Positions 1 through 8,134 are shown, numbered from the stretch's first letter. The stretch: 64,000 bases of DNA from an uncultured Clostridia bacterium (GCA_945863885.1 CAMAZY010000015.1:1-64000), one strand, 5' to 3'. Program-made: numbers and translations. Notes: generated by a model from the sequence alone, not told the origin.

Positions 1-386
1 AGGTAAAGATATAGAAGAAGCTAATCCCAAAAAGTACAAACTAACCATTAAACAGACAAACTATAATTTACCGTTCAGCTTCCGGCTCGGGCTGTCAGGT
101 AGAAGCACAGAACTTTCTATCCCGGCATTGGTGTCGCCACACGACCGACAAACTAAAACTTATCGCAATTTGCACGGTCAGCCGTTGCCATGGCAACGGC
201 TGACCGTAAGATGAAATTTACCCGAAGCCGATCGGTTTTCTACTGCTTATAATTTACAGATTTCCCATCGCAGAAAAGCCCTTTGGGCGGCGGACAGCTT
301 TCCTTTGTCTTAGGAGGTAAACCCGCAACCGCCTCTAACATCTAAGCTCTAAAATCTAACATCTGCTATGCGCCTTGCGCATAGTC
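1..386. repeat. Noncoding dispersed-repeat region, cut by the window edge
   Basis: No gene is seen in these 386 bases. Bases 1 to about 55 match, in inverted orientation, the sequence near 63840-63895, and related sequence lies at 28437-28490 and 50628-50690, so this is one copy of a dispersed noncoding family. It also holds the recurring phrase ACAAACTAAAA (about 149-159) and a perfect palindrome at 174-207. A short hairpin (ATGCGC/GCGCAT) at about 368-383 lies just past the stop of maf and could act as a weak leftward terminator, though no clear U-run follows. Confidence 0.6.
174..207. repeat. Perfect 34-bp palindrome
   Basis: Both halves are exact reverse complements about the centre 190/191, each half being 17 bases with core CAGCCGTTGCCA. 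No T-run follows on either strand, so it is not an ordinary intrinsic terminator. It could form a cruciform or an RNA hairpin, or be a protein-binding site. Confidence 0.8.
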
Positions 387-971
387 TCACACTTCCACTT
401 TGCCTTTCACGCCGAACCTTGACAACGCTCTTGCGCTTTCGTTGACCGCAAGCCCCATCACGGAAAAATAATCGCCGTCGATTCTCTTGACAAGCACACT
501 GCCATAGCCCTGAATACCGTACGAGCCCGCTTTGTCCATCGGTTCACCCGTGGCGATGTAGGACTCAATCGTTTCATCTGAAAGAGGGTAAAACTCGACC
601 TGTGTTTCATTCAGAAAGCTTTCGGATCTTTCCCCGTCCGTTACCGTGACGCCTGTATAAACCTTGTGGATTTTGCCGGAAAGCGAACGGAGCATTTCAA
701 AAGCCTGCGCTTCGTCTTTCGGTTTCCCGAGAATTTTGCCGTCAAGCGATACCACGGTGTCACAGCCAAGGACAACCGCCTCCGGGTTGTTCTTGCTGAC
801 GCTTTCGGCTTTGACCTTCGAAAGTAAAAGCACCGCCTTATCAGCTGTAATATCATGCGGCAAAGATTCGTCGGCATCGGAGACGATGACCTCAAATTCA
901 TAGCCCGAGTTTGTCAGAATTTCCGCTCTTCTCGGCGAAGCGGAGGCAAGAATGAATCGTTTGCTCTCCAT
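387..971 (-). CDS. maf: Maf-family nucleoside triphosphate pyrophosphatase
   Basis: The 194-residue product opens with the family signature (SASPRRAEIL at residues 10-19) and has the conserved DADES and GCDTVV motifs plus a GKPKD loop, all hallmarks of Maf/YhdE. The family hydrolyses non-canonical or modified nucleoside triphosphates such as dTTP, UTP or m5UTP to monophosphates, and was first noticed as a septum-formation inhibitor in Bacillus. Length is normal (about 190-200). It lies three bases downstream of the NUDIX gene and is surely co-transcribed with it, making a two-gene nucleotide-cleanup unit. The exact substrate cannot be read from sequence. Confidence 0.93.
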   Translation of the reverse strand: MESKRFILASASPRRAEILTNSGYEFEVIVSDADESLPHDITADKAVLLLSKVKAESVSKNNPEAVVLGCDTVVSLDGKILGKPKDEAQAFEMLRSLSGKIHKVYTGVTVTDGERSESFLNETQVEFYPLSDETIESYIATGEPMDKAGSYGIQGYGSVLVKRIDGDYFSVMGLAVNESARALSRFGVKGKVEV

Positions 972-974
972 TTT

Positions 975-1520
975 TTATATCTTCCCCTCGTCAAGAAGTC
1001 TTGCCGTCTTTAAAACCAGGGCGACCGTCTTGCTGTCGGATATTTCGCCGTCCATGACAAGCTGTACCGCTTCGTTAATACCGATTTTTTCGACACTTAA
1101 AAATTCGCCGTCATCAAGATGCTGATGCGATTTAATCAGTCCTTTTGCAACGAAAAGATGGATAATCTCGCTGCAATACGCGACGGTCGGATAAATCTGA
1201 CCCATCGGGATAACGGTTTCGGCTTTAACGCCGCATTCCTCTTCCAATTCTCTTACGCCGGCTTCAAGCGGATCTTCGCCTTTTTCAAGCTTGCCCGCCG
1301 GCAGCTCGAGCAATACCGTATGATACGGATAGCGGTACTGTCTGACGAAAAGAAGCTCGTTGTTCTGCGTCAGTGCGGCCACGCAAACGCCGCCGTGGTG
1401 TTCGACGACCTCCCGGATCGATTTTTTGCCGTCCGGAAGCTCAATTTCGTCTACATGAAGGTCTAAAATTCTTCCGCTGTAAATCAGTTTTTCGCTGAGT
1501 GTTTTTTCGGTCATGTCCAT
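975..1520 (-). CDS. nudF: NUDIX hydrolase, ADP-ribose pyrophosphatase type
   Basis: This 181-residue cytoplasmic enzyme carries a complete NUDIX box (starting GKLEKGEDPLEAGV, with RELEEECGV) at about residues 76-98. The preceding LPAGKLE context and following PTVAYCSEIIHLFVA are typical of the ADP-ribose pyrophosphatase subgroup, which splits ADP-ribose into AMP and ribose-5-phosphate with Mg2+. The start at 1520 has AAAGGA about ten bases upstream; a second ATG two codons later is possible. It is the first gene of the unit with maf and is divergent from the peptidase gene at 1605. Confidence 0.88.
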   Translation of the reverse strand: MDMTEKTLSEKLIYSGRILDLHVDEIELPDGKKSIREVVEHHGGVCVAALTQNNELLFVRQYRYPYHTVLLELPAGKLEKGEDPLEAGVRELEEECGVKAETVIPMGQIYPTVAYCSEIIHLFVAKGLIKSHQHLDDGEFLSVEKIGINEAVQLVMDGEISDSKTVALVLKTARLLDEGKI

Positions 1521-1604
1521 TGTTTCAGATTCCTTTCGTCATATCGTTTACCCTTTCGGAATAGTATGTACCAAACCGTCCGTAAAAAAGAAAGGGTGAA
1601 AATT

Positions 1605-2504
1605 ATGTCTATTGTAAAACCTGTCCGCTTTGATTACGAAACCCAGATTGATATGATAGAAGAGCTGTGCACGGAATTTCCGTTTATCTCGCCCCGTGTG
1701 CTGTCAAGGACGTGCCTCGGGCGAAGCATTTTTGCGCTCGATATCGGGAACAAAAGCAACAAGGTGCTTTTAGCCGCCGGCTTTCACGGCAGTGAATGGA
1801 TCGGCTGTCTTGCTGTTTTAAAGTTTGCGGAAAGACTCTCTTACTGTATCAAGAACAATCGCCTTTTAAGCGGCGTTGAGGTCAAAAGAGCGTTTTCCAA
1901 TCTCGGAATCACGATTGTGCCTTGCGTCAATCCGGACGGAACCGAAATCGCCGTGAACGGTCCCGAGGGGGCGAAATCATTGAAAAAGTATGTCGAACAG
2001 ATTTCCGGCGGCGACTTTTCAAAATACAACGCCAACGCAAAGGGCGTTGATATCAACCACAACTTCAATGCCGGCTGGCAGACGCTTCGGCAGATTGAAG
2101 TCGAAAACGGGATCACGGGACCGTCCGGACGCCAATACGGCGGAGAATACCCCGAAAGCGAAGCGGAGACAAGAGCCATGACAGCCCTTTGCCGGAAAGA
2201 GCCGTTCAGACAGGTGATGGCGGTTCACAGCCAGGGGGAAGAATTATATTGGCAATACGGAGAGAATACTCCGGCGCAGGCCGAAATGATGGCAAAAATT
2301 CTTGCCGACTCGTGTTCTTACACCCTTGTCAACAACGGCGGTCTTGCGTCGCACGGCGGATTCAAGGACTGGTTCATCGATGAATTCGGCAGACCGGGAT
2401 TCACACTTGAAATAGGCAAGGGGGAAAACCCACTGTCCATCCGTGACTTTCCGAAGATTTATGCCCGGATCGAGGAAGCGCTCCTGATTTTTTCGCTGAT
2501 GTGA
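1605..2504 (+). CDS. M14-family zinc carboxypeptidase, likely gamma-D-glutamyl-diaminopimelate peptidase type
   Basis: The 299-residue product shows M14 metallopeptidase features: a zinc-binding HGSEW near the N-terminus, NPDG, a later zinc-ligand His in AVHSQGE, and a catalytic Glu in TLEIGKGEN near the C-terminus. Relatives trim cell-wall peptides between D-Glu and meso-diaminopimelate. No signal peptide or membrane segment is seen, so a cytoplasmic role in recycling muropeptides is inferred. I chose the ATG at 1605, preceded by AAAGGGTG, over the ATG at 1566, which has no ribosome site and adds 13 basic residues. Confidence 0.85.
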   Translation: MSIVKPVRFDYETQIDMIEELCTEFPFISPRVLSRTCLGRSIFALDIGNKSNKVLLAAGFHGSEWIGCLAVLKFAERLSYCIKNNRLLSGVEVKRAFSNLGITIVPCVNPDGTEIAVNGPEGAKSLKKYVEQISGGDFSKYNANAKGVDINHNFNAGWQTLRQIEVENGITGPSGRQYGGEYPESEAETRAMTALCRKEPFRQVMAVHSQGEELYWQYGENTPAQAEMMAKILADSCSYTLVNNGGLASHGGFKDWFIDEFGRPGFTLEIGKGENPLSIRDFPKIYARIEEALLIFSLM

Positions 2505-2515
2505 GGACGCCAAGG

Positions 2516-2551
2516 AATGAAGTGCGCCCGTCAGGGCGTGCTTCATTTTTT
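2516..2551. terminator. Intrinsic terminator, probably bidirectional
   Basis: A 14-bp stem (AATGAAGTGCGCCC with a GTCA loop) is followed by TTTTTT. It ends the rightward peptidase gene and overlaps the stop codon of the leftward proC, so it may serve both. Confidence 0.8.
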
Positions 2552-3344
2552 ACAGTTTCCGGTCTTTTTCAAAGGCACTTTCGACCGCATCGGCAACGGC
2601 GGCCTCAAAGCCGTCTCTTTGGAGAGCTAAAACGCCTTCAATGGTTGTTCCGCCGGGTGAGCATACCTTGTCGATCAGCTCCCACGGGTGCGCTCCGGAC
2701 TCAAGGATCATCTTTGCCGAGCCTAAAACCGCCTGTGCTGAAATTTCAAGTGCCTGCTGTTTTGGCAGTCCGTTTTTGACCGCCGCTCTTGCCATGGCAT
2801 CAATAAACATATAGGCGTATGCAGGTGAACAGCCGCCGATTACACCGAAAATCGGAAACTTGTCTTCCGGAAGCTCGATTGCTTTTCCGATGCACGAACA
2901 CATTTTCTGTACAAAGTCAAGGTCGTCTTTTGTTGCCTTTTCGTTGCCGCAATAGCCGCATATCGCTTCGGCGACAACGGCGTTTATGTTCGGCATGACC
3001 CGTACGATTCTTGTATCTTCGTCAAGCAGAGAGCCGATAAAGCCGAGAGTTTTTCCCGCCGCTATCGAAATGATAAGCGGCTTTTTTTCTTTTACGGTTT
3101 CCTTTATTTCGGGCAGCAAACTTGTGAATATGTTCGGCTTTACGCTGAGAACGACTTGGTCGCAGTCCATACAAAGTGCGTTTGCGCTTTCAAAAACCGT
3201 AACGCCGTACTGTTCTGACAGTTGCTGTGCTTTTTCTTTGATGACATCAAAGACGCCAATCTCTTCGCCCTTTAAAAAGCCGGAGGAGACGATTCCTTTG
3301 ATGATGGCTGACGCCATGTTTCCCGTTCCGATAAATCCGAGCAT
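2550..3344 (-). CDS. proC: Pyrroline-5-carboxylate reductase
   Basis: The 264-residue product starts MLGFIGTGNMASAI, the N-terminal Rossmann NAD(P)H-binding signature of ProC. It ends with the family motif VCSPGGTTIEGV, followed by a helical dimerisation tail. It reduces pyrroline-5-carboxylate to proline, the last step of proline synthesis. The reading frame stays open upstream to 3413, but that part overlaps mscL; the ATG at 3344 with AAGGTG upstream fits the family. It lies 20 bases downstream of mscL and is probably co-transcribed, which joins an osmotic release channel to synthesis of a compatible solute. Confidence 0.95.
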   Translation of the reverse strand: MLGFIGTGNMASAIIKGIVSSGFLKGEEIGVFDVIKEKAQQLSEQYGVTVFESANALCMDCDQVVLSVKPNIFTSLLPEIKETVKEKKPLIISIAAGKTLGFIGSLLDEDTRIVRVMPNINAVVAEAICGYCGNEKATKDDLDFVQKMCSCIGKAIELPEDKFPIFGVIGGCSPAYAYMFIDAMARAAVKNGLPKQQALEISAQAVLGSAKMILESGAHPWELIDKVCSPGGTTIEGVLALQRDGFEAAVADAVESAFEKDRKL

Positions 3345-3364
3345 TTTGTTCACCTTCTTATTTC

Positions 3365-3853
3365 TTATGCTGTTGCTTCTTCCGTTTCTAATTCGGACGT
3401 GCAGAAAGGACACTTGGTCGCTTCAATGCTGATCTCGCTTTGACAATACGGACATTTTTTGGTTGTCGGTGCGGCAGGCTCTTCCTCTTTCTTGCCGACG
3501 CTCATGATTTTGTTGATTCCCTTGACAAGAAGGAAGATCACAAACGCCATAATCAGGAAGTTGATGACCGCCGTGATAAGCGAACCGTAATTGAGCGTTG
3601 CAAAGCCGGCTTCCTTGGCGGCTTCGGCGGTTTTGAAAACCTCGTCGGTTACGCCGAGAACGATAAACTTGTCCGAAAAGTTGATGCCCTTTGTAATAAG
3701 GCTTAAAAGCGGCGAAACCAGATCGTTTACAAGCGAGTTGACGATTGCCTGAAAGGCGCCGCCGATGATAACGCCGACGGCAAGATCAATTACGTTGCCG
3801 CGCATGATGAACTTTTTGAATTCTGCGAAAAATCCTTTGCTTTTTTCTTTCAT
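3365..3853 (-). CDS. mscL: Large-conductance mechanosensitive channel with C-terminal zinc ribbon
   Basis: Residues 1-100 match MscL: amphipathic N-terminal helix, the pore-lining first membrane helix (VIDLAVGVIIGGAF), a periplasmic-type loop, and the second helix (AVINFLIMAFVIFLLV). MscL opens under membrane tension to release solutes in hypo-osmotic shock. At 162 residues it is longer than the usual 130-150, because the tail carries two CPxC knuckles (Cys134/137 and 148/151) that look like a zinc ribbon on the cytoplasmic side. The start has GGGAGGAC upstream. Its partner downstream is proC. Confidence 0.95.
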   Translation of the reverse strand: MKEKSKGFFAEFKKFIMRGNVIDLAVGVIIGGAFQAIVNSLVNDLVSPLLSLITKGINFSDKFIVLGVTDEVFKTAEAAKEAGFATLNYGSLITAVINFLIMAFVIFLLVKGINKIMSVGKKEEEPAAPTTKKCPYCQSEISIEATKCPFCTSELETEEATA

Positions 3854-3901
3854 TATTGTAGTCCTCCCAAGGTGTGTTTTGTCTATTCTATCACATTGTT
3901 T

Positions 3902-3950
3902 AAAAAAAATAAAGGCAAAACCGAAAGAGAATTCTTCGGATTTTGCCTTT
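3902..3950 (-). terminator. Terminator of the csoR-copA operon
   Basis: Leftward, the stem AAAGGCAAAA/TTTTGCCTTT is followed by a long T-rich run. It lies just past the copA stop at 3968. Confidence 0.8.
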
Positions 3951-3967
3951 GTTCGGACGGATACGGT

Positions 3968-4168
3968 TTACAGTACCGTATATCCCTGCGCTTCAACCGC
4001 TGAGCGGAGCGTTTCATCGGACACGTCTTTTGAAAGTGTCACAACTGCCGTTCCTTTTTCGTGGCTGACGGCCGCTTCTTTGACGCCGTCAAGCTCTTCA
4101 AGACATTTCTTGACTCTTGCTTCGCAGTGTGCACACATCATGCCGTTAATTTTCAGTGTTTTTTCCAT
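3968..4168 (-). CDS. copZ: Nested CopZ-like copper chaperone inside the 3' end of copA
   Basis: An in-frame ATG at 4168 is preceded by AAGGAG (4177-4182) with a nine-base spacer, a near-ideal ribosome site. From there the frame encodes 66 residues with the CopZ fold signature: beta strand, GMMCAHC (Cys12/15), alternating strands and helices, ending GYTVL. Free CopZ carries Cu(I) to CopA in many bacteria. I infer that the same message makes both the fused pump and a free chaperone. The alternative is that the Shine-Dalgarno is a remnant of a recent copA-copZ fusion and no separate product is made. Confidence 0.6.
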   Translation of the reverse strand: MEKTLKINGMMCAHCEARVKKCLEELDGVKEAAVSHEKGTAVVTLSKDVSDETLRSAVEAQGYTVL

Positions 4169-6481
4169 TGCTGTCATCTCCTTACTGTGTTTTTTACTTT
4201 TTCTGACCTTACGGTCATGTTTTGCAAAATGGATTTTAAACAGGTTCAGTCTCAGGGCGTTTGTGACAACGCAAAAGCTGGAAAGACTCATTGCCGCCGC
4301 TGCGAACATCGGGTTCATTCCCCAGCCGAGAAGCGGAATGAAGGCGCCTGCGGCAAGCGGAATTCCGACGGCGTTATAAAAGAACGCCCAGAACAGGTTT
4401 TCGTGAATATTCCGAAGCGTTGCCCGGCTCAGACGGATTGCGGCCGTAACGTCGGTCAGGCGGCTGTTGATCAATACCACATCCGCCGCATCTACGGCAA
4501 CGTCCGCTCCCGCACCGACAGCGATTCCCGTATCGGCGGTGATAAGAGCCGGGGCGTCGTTGATTCCGTCTCCGACCATCGCCGTTTTCCCCTCACGGCA
4601 AAGCTTTTTGACCGTTTTCTGCTTCTCGTCGGGAAGAACGCCCGCGATCACTTCGCCGATACCGGCCTTTCCGGCAACGGCTTTTGCCGTCCGTTCGTTG
4701 TCCCCCGTGAGCATCACGACTCGAATTCCCATGGCTTTCAGCTGTTTTATCGCTTCGGCGCTGTCCGCTTTGATCGTGTCCGCAACGGCAATCACGCCGA
4801 GCAGCTTTTCGTTTTTCGAAAAGAACAGCGGTGTCTTTCCCTCTTTTGAAAGGTCGAGCGCCTTTTTTCTGATTGCATCGGGCACTTTAGCGTTTTTCTC
4901 AATCAGCTCAAGCTTGCCGCCAGAAAGAACGTCCCCGTCCCTGACGGCGCAGACCCCGAAGCCGGAAAGCGCCCGGAAGTTTTCAGTCTCAAAAGCTTCA
5001 GTGTTTCTCTCTTCGGCATATCGGATGATCGCCCCGGCAAGTGGGTGTTCGCTCTTCTTTTCAAGCGAAAACGCAAGCGACAGCAGTTCTTCTTCACTCG
5101 CTTCATTCGGGATGATATCGGTGACGTTCGGTTCGCCTTTTGTAATCGTACCCGTTTTGTCAAGGGCGACGATTTCGGTTTTTCCTAAGGTTTCGAGTGC
5201 TTCGGCGGACTTGAAAAGAATCGAATTCTTGGCACCGACGCCGTTCCCGACCATGATCGCAACCGGGGTTGCAAGTCCTAACGCGCACGGACAACTGATG
5301 ACTAAAACAGATATGCCTCTTGCAAGCGAAAAGCCGATGCTGTGTCCGGCAATCAGCCAGACGGCAATGGTAAGAGCTGCAATTATTATGACGACCGGGA
5401 CAAAAATGCCCGACACCTTATCCGCCGTTTTGGCAATCGGTGCTTTCGAGGCGGCGGTGTCGCTGACGATTTTGATGATCTGAGACAGGGTGGTATCCTC
5501 TCCGACCCGTGTCGCTTTGCAGGTGATGAAGCCGGAGCGATTGACGGTTGCGCAAAAAACCTTGTCGTTTTCCGCTTTGTCAACAGGAATGCTTTCGCCT
5601 GTCAGGGCGGATTCGTCAACAGCGCTTTCCCCTTTGATAACCACAGCGTCAACGGGGATGCTTTCTCCGGGACGGACAACAAAAATGTCGCCCTGTTTAA
5701 CTTCGCTTGCCGGAACGACTGTCTCTTCTCCGTCCTGAATCAGCGTTGCCGTTTTCGGCGCAAGACGCATCAGACTTTTGAGCGCATCGGTGGTTTTTCC
5801 TTTGGAACGGGCTTCGAGCATTTTTCCGACGGTAATCAGCGCAAGAATCATCGCCGCCGATTCGAAATAGAATTCGTGCATATAGCTATTGACCGCCGCC
5901 GTGTCGCCTTTTGTCTGGGCGTCGGTCATCAGAAAGAGAACGACGGTGCTGTATACGAAAGCGGCCGAAGCCCCAAGGGACACAAGCGTATCCATATTCG
6001 GTGCTTTATGCATCAGCGCCTTAAAGCCGCTGACAAAGAATTTCTGGTTGATCACCATCACGGCGGCGGTCAGAAGCAGCTGAAGAAGTCCCATTGCCAC
6101 ATGGTTATTGTCGAAAAACGGCGGAAGCGGAAAGCCCCACATCATATGTCCCATTGAAACATACATCAGCACTAAAAGAAACCCGAGAGACAGCACAAGC
6201 CGTCTTTTCAGCTTCGGCGTTTCGGTGTCTTTGAGAAAATCCGCTGTATCGGATGAATCACAAGAAGCTTTCTTATCGGCGGGGGAAGCACCGTAGCCGG
6301 CATTTTCAACGGCTTTTATGATGTCGGCAGAGGACGCTTCACCTTCGACGGTCATGGAATTTGTCAAAAGGCTGACCGTGCAGTCGGTCACGCCGGGTAC
6401 CTTTAAAACGGCTTTGCTGACCGTCGTACTGCAGGCGGCACAGCTCATACCGGTAACATTGAATTTTTTCGTTTGAACCAC
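3968..6481 (-). CDS. copA: Copper-translocating P1B-type ATPase with C-terminal CopZ-like domain
   Basis: The 837-residue protein has an N-terminal heavy-metal domain (GMSCAAC, Cys14/17), eight predicted membrane helices, TGES (294-297), the copper-selecting CPC motif in the sixth helix (397-399), the phosphorylated Asp441 in DKTGT, and GDGINDAP. It exports Cu(I) using ATP. Unusually, a second complete heavy-metal domain (CAHC, Cys783/786) follows the last membrane helix and a short basic linker. This 66-residue tail equals a CopZ chaperone and has its own ribosome site (see next entry). Residues 71-90 form a low-complexity linker. It lies 33 bases downstream of csoR. Confidence 0.95.
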   Translation of the reverse strand: MVQTKKFNVTGMSCAACSTTVSKAVLKVPGVTDCTVSLLTNSMTVEGEASSADIIKAVENAGYGASPADKKASCDSSDTADFLKDTETPKLKRRLVLSLGFLLVLMYVSMGHMMWGFPLPPFFDNNHVAMGLLQLLLTAAVMVINQKFFVSGFKALMHKAPNMDTLVSLGASAAFVYSTVVLFLMTDAQTKGDTAAVNSYMHEFYFESAAMILALITVGKMLEARSKGKTTDALKSLMRLAPKTATLIQDGEETVVPASEVKQGDIFVVRPGESIPVDAVVIKGESAVDESALTGESIPVDKAENDKVFCATVNRSGFITCKATRVGEDTTLSQIIKIVSDTAASKAPIAKTADKVSGIFVPVVIIIAALTIAVWLIAGHSIGFSLARGISVLVISCPCALGLATPVAIMVGNGVGAKNSILFKSAEALETLGKTEIVALDKTGTITKGEPNVTDIIPNEASEEELLSLAFSLEKKSEHPLAGAIIRYAEERNTEAFETENFRALSGFGVCAVRDGDVLSGGKLELIEKNAKVPDAIRKKALDLSKEGKTPLFFSKNEKLLGVIAVADTIKADSAEAIKQLKAMGIRVVMLTGDNERTAKAVAGKAGIGEVIAGVLPDEKQKTVKKLCREGKTAMVGDGINDAPALITADTGIAVGAGADVAVDAADVVLINSRLTDVTAAIRLSRATLRNIHENLFWAFFYNAVGIPLAAGAFIPLLGWGMNPMFAAAAMSLSSFCVVTNALRLNLFKIHFAKHDRKVRKSKKHSKEMTAMEKTLKINGMMCAHCEARVKKCLEELDGVKEAAVSHEKGTAVVTLSKDVSDETLRSAVEAQGYTVL

Positions 6482-6514
6482 CTCATTTTTTATCGGATAA
6501 TTTGATTATTGCCG

Positions 6515-6814
6515 TTATTTCATTAGCTTATAAAGGGTCGAAAGCAGCTCGTCGACGGTTTCATCTTTTCCTGCCCGGATATCGTCGGCGACGCAGGTTT
6601 TGATGTGAGTGCCTAACAGTTCACGGTTGAAGGCGTTGAGCGCCGCACCGGCCGCCGCCGACTGCATCAGGATTTCGGGGCAGTACGCATCGTTTTCGAC
6701 CATGCGGCGAATGCCTCGGATTTGCCCCTCGATACGATTGAGGCGGTTGATGAGCTTTTTGTATTCATCCTCGTCCCGCTTTTTTTCTTTGTGACAAAAG
6801 CATTGCTTTTCCAT
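6515..6814 (-). CDS. csoR: CsoR-family copper-sensing repressor
   Basis: The 99-residue all-helical protein has the DUF156 layout: RLNRIEGQIRGIRRMVE in helix 1, then the Cu(I) triad Cys (YCPEIL), His and Cys (THIKTC). This C-H-C set is what separates copper-type CsoR from RcnR/InrS relatives. Cu(I) binding releases it from DNA. It is the first gene of the copper operon, just ahead of copA, and the operator in its own promoter (6844-6872) shows autoregulation. The extra Cys and His near the N-terminus (QCFCHKE) are unusual and may be an additional metal site. Confidence 0.93.
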   Translation of the reverse strand: MEKQCFCHKEKKRDEDEYKKLINRLNRIEGQIRGIRRMVENDAYCPEILMQSAAAGAALNAFNRELLGTHIKTCVADDIRAGKDETVDELLSTLYKLMK

Positions 6815-6843
6815 ACTATATTCACCGCCTTTCGGTTGGTTGC

Positions 6844-6872
6844 ATTATATACCCCCAAGGGGTATTTGTCAA
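6844..6872 (-). promoter_or_regulatory. csoR-copA promoter with CsoR operator in the spacer
   Basis: On the minus strand TTGACA (6867-6872) and TATAAT (6844-6849) stand 17 bases apart. The spacer holds the quasi-palindrome ATACCCCCAAGGGGTAT (6849-6865 on the plus strand), which matches the known Bacillus-type CsoR operator pattern of G/C tracts flanked by TA steps. A bound repressor would block RNA polymerase directly. Confidence 0.9.
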
Positions 6873-6972
6873 GGGGGGTAAAAAGAATTTGTCTGCGGTT
6901 TCGGTTGAACAATTTTTTCGGTTGTGGTATAATGACCGGCAGAAAAGCAAGTACAAGTAAGGATTGAACAAA

Positions 6973-7941
6973 ATGAAACTCGGAAAGATTGAACTTGACT
7001 CCCGTTCGGCGGGCCTTGCCCCGATGGCAGGCGTCGCCGACATGGCGTTTCGTGAATTATGCGTGGAATACGGGGCGACCTATGTTGTCAGTGAAATGGT
7101 CAGCAGTAAGGGGCTTACCATGTGTGACCGGAAAAGCCGCAAGCTGTTGGTGCTGTCGGATAAGGAACGCCCGGCGGCGGCGCAGATTTTCGGCTGTGAC
7201 CCGAAAATCATGGCGCAGTCAGCGGTCAGCTGTCTTGATTTTCAGCCCGATGTCATCGACATCAACATGGGCTGTCCGGCGCCGAAGATTGCCGGAAACG
7301 GCGGCGGCTCAGCGCTTTTGAAAAATCCGAAGCTTGCCGGCGAAATTATCAAGGAAGTTGTCAACGCCGTTGATATCCCCGTGACGGTTAAAATCCGTAT
7401 CGGCTGGGATAAAGACAGCATCAACGCCGTCGAGATGGCGAAAATCGCCGAGCAGGCGGGTGCGTCGGCTCTCACCGTCCACGGACGCACAAGAGAGCAG
7501 ATGTATGCGCCCCCTGTTGATGTCGGAACGATTGCGCTTGTCAAAAAAAGCGTCTCGATTCCCGTTATCGCAAACGGAGATATCGTGGACGGACTGTCGG
7601 CGGCGAAAATGATAGAGGAGACGGGCTGCGACTATCTTCTTGTCGGAAGAGGTGCCCTCGGCAGACCGTGGGTGTTCAGTCAGATAAGCGCTTATCTCAA
7701 ATATGAAAGAATTCTTCCCGAACCGCCCGTCAGTGAACGAATGCGGGTCATGATAAAGCACATCGAACGCATCTGCGACTACAAGGGGGAAAAGGTCGGC
7801 ATCAAGGAGGCGAGAAAGCACGCCGCCTGGTACATCAAGGGCATGAGAGGCGCCGCCGCTTACCGTCAGCAGATCGGTATGCTGTCGTCGATTGAACAGC
7901 TTCACGAGCTGGCATATAAAATTGCGGTCGAAAACAGCTGA
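6973..7941 (+). CDS. dusB: tRNA-dihydrouridine synthase, DusB type
   Basis: The 322-residue flavoenzyme shows the Dus TIM-barrel: SAGLAPMAGVAD at the N-terminus, active-site Cys in NMGCPAPKI at about residue 100, VKIRIGWD, TVHGRTREQMY and IANGDI for FMN and substrate binding, and a C-terminal helical tRNA-binding domain. It reduces specific uridines in tRNA D-loops using NAD(P)H. The ATG at 6973 lies nine bases after AAGGA; a TTG at 6964 would leave no spacing. A terminator follows directly. Confidence 0.93.
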   Translation: MKLGKIELDSRSAGLAPMAGVADMAFRELCVEYGATYVVSEMVSSKGLTMCDRKSRKLLVLSDKERPAAAQIFGCDPKIMAQSAVSCLDFQPDVIDINMGCPAPKIAGNGGGSALLKNPKLAGEIIKEVVNAVDIPVTVKIRIGWDKDSINAVEMAKIAEQAGASALTVHGRTREQMYAPPVDVGTIALVKKSVSIPVIANGDIVDGLSAAKMIEETGCDYLLVGRGALGRPWVFSQISAYLKYERILPEPPVSERMRVMIKHIERICDYKGEKVGIKEARKHAAWYIKGMRGAAAYRQQIGMLSSIEQLHELAYKIAVENS

Positions 7942-7980
7942 AAACTGCCCCTTGTGGTCAAAAAAACGGCAGTTTTTGCG
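7941..7980 (+). terminator. dusB terminator
   Basis: The stem AAAACTGCC/GGCAGTTTT with an 18-base loop and a following T-run begins at the last base of the dusB stop codon. Confidence 0.7.
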
Positions 7981-8053
7981 GTTTTGCACAAAACGAAAGC
8001 CACTGATCGTTTAAATGTTGTACAAAAACGTACCGCAAAATTTATGCAAAGTG

Positions 8054-8081
8054 TTGACAAATCGGTTTTTATGGGTATAAT
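8054..8081 (+). promoter_or_regulatory. Consensus sigma-A promoter of the glutamine synthetase leader
   Basis: TTGACA (8054-8059) and TATAAT (8076-8081) are both perfect and 16 bases apart. Transcription would start near 8088, only a few bases before a strong intrinsic terminator at 8095-8134. Confidence 0.88.
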
Positions 8082-8094
8082 GAAGAACATAGAT

Positions 8095-8134
8095 GGCAAA
8101 GACGTCACCTTTTGGTGGTCTTTGCCGTTTTTTT
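8095..8134 (+). terminator. Leader terminator (attenuator candidate) ahead of type III glutamine synthetase
   Basis: GGCAAAGAC (8095-8103) pairs with GTCTTTGCC (8118-8126), CACC pairs with GGTG inside, and a T-run follows at 8128-8134. It lies between a perfect promoter and the gene, so most transcripts should stop here unless something prevents hairpin formation. That makes it an attenuation signal, or the end of a roughly 45-base small RNA. Confidence 0.75.

Noticed and set aside
4467..5483. Plus-strand open frame of 338 codons opposite copA
   Set aside because: Antisense shadow of a well-supported P-type ATPase, Ser/Ala/Pro-rich and without a domain.
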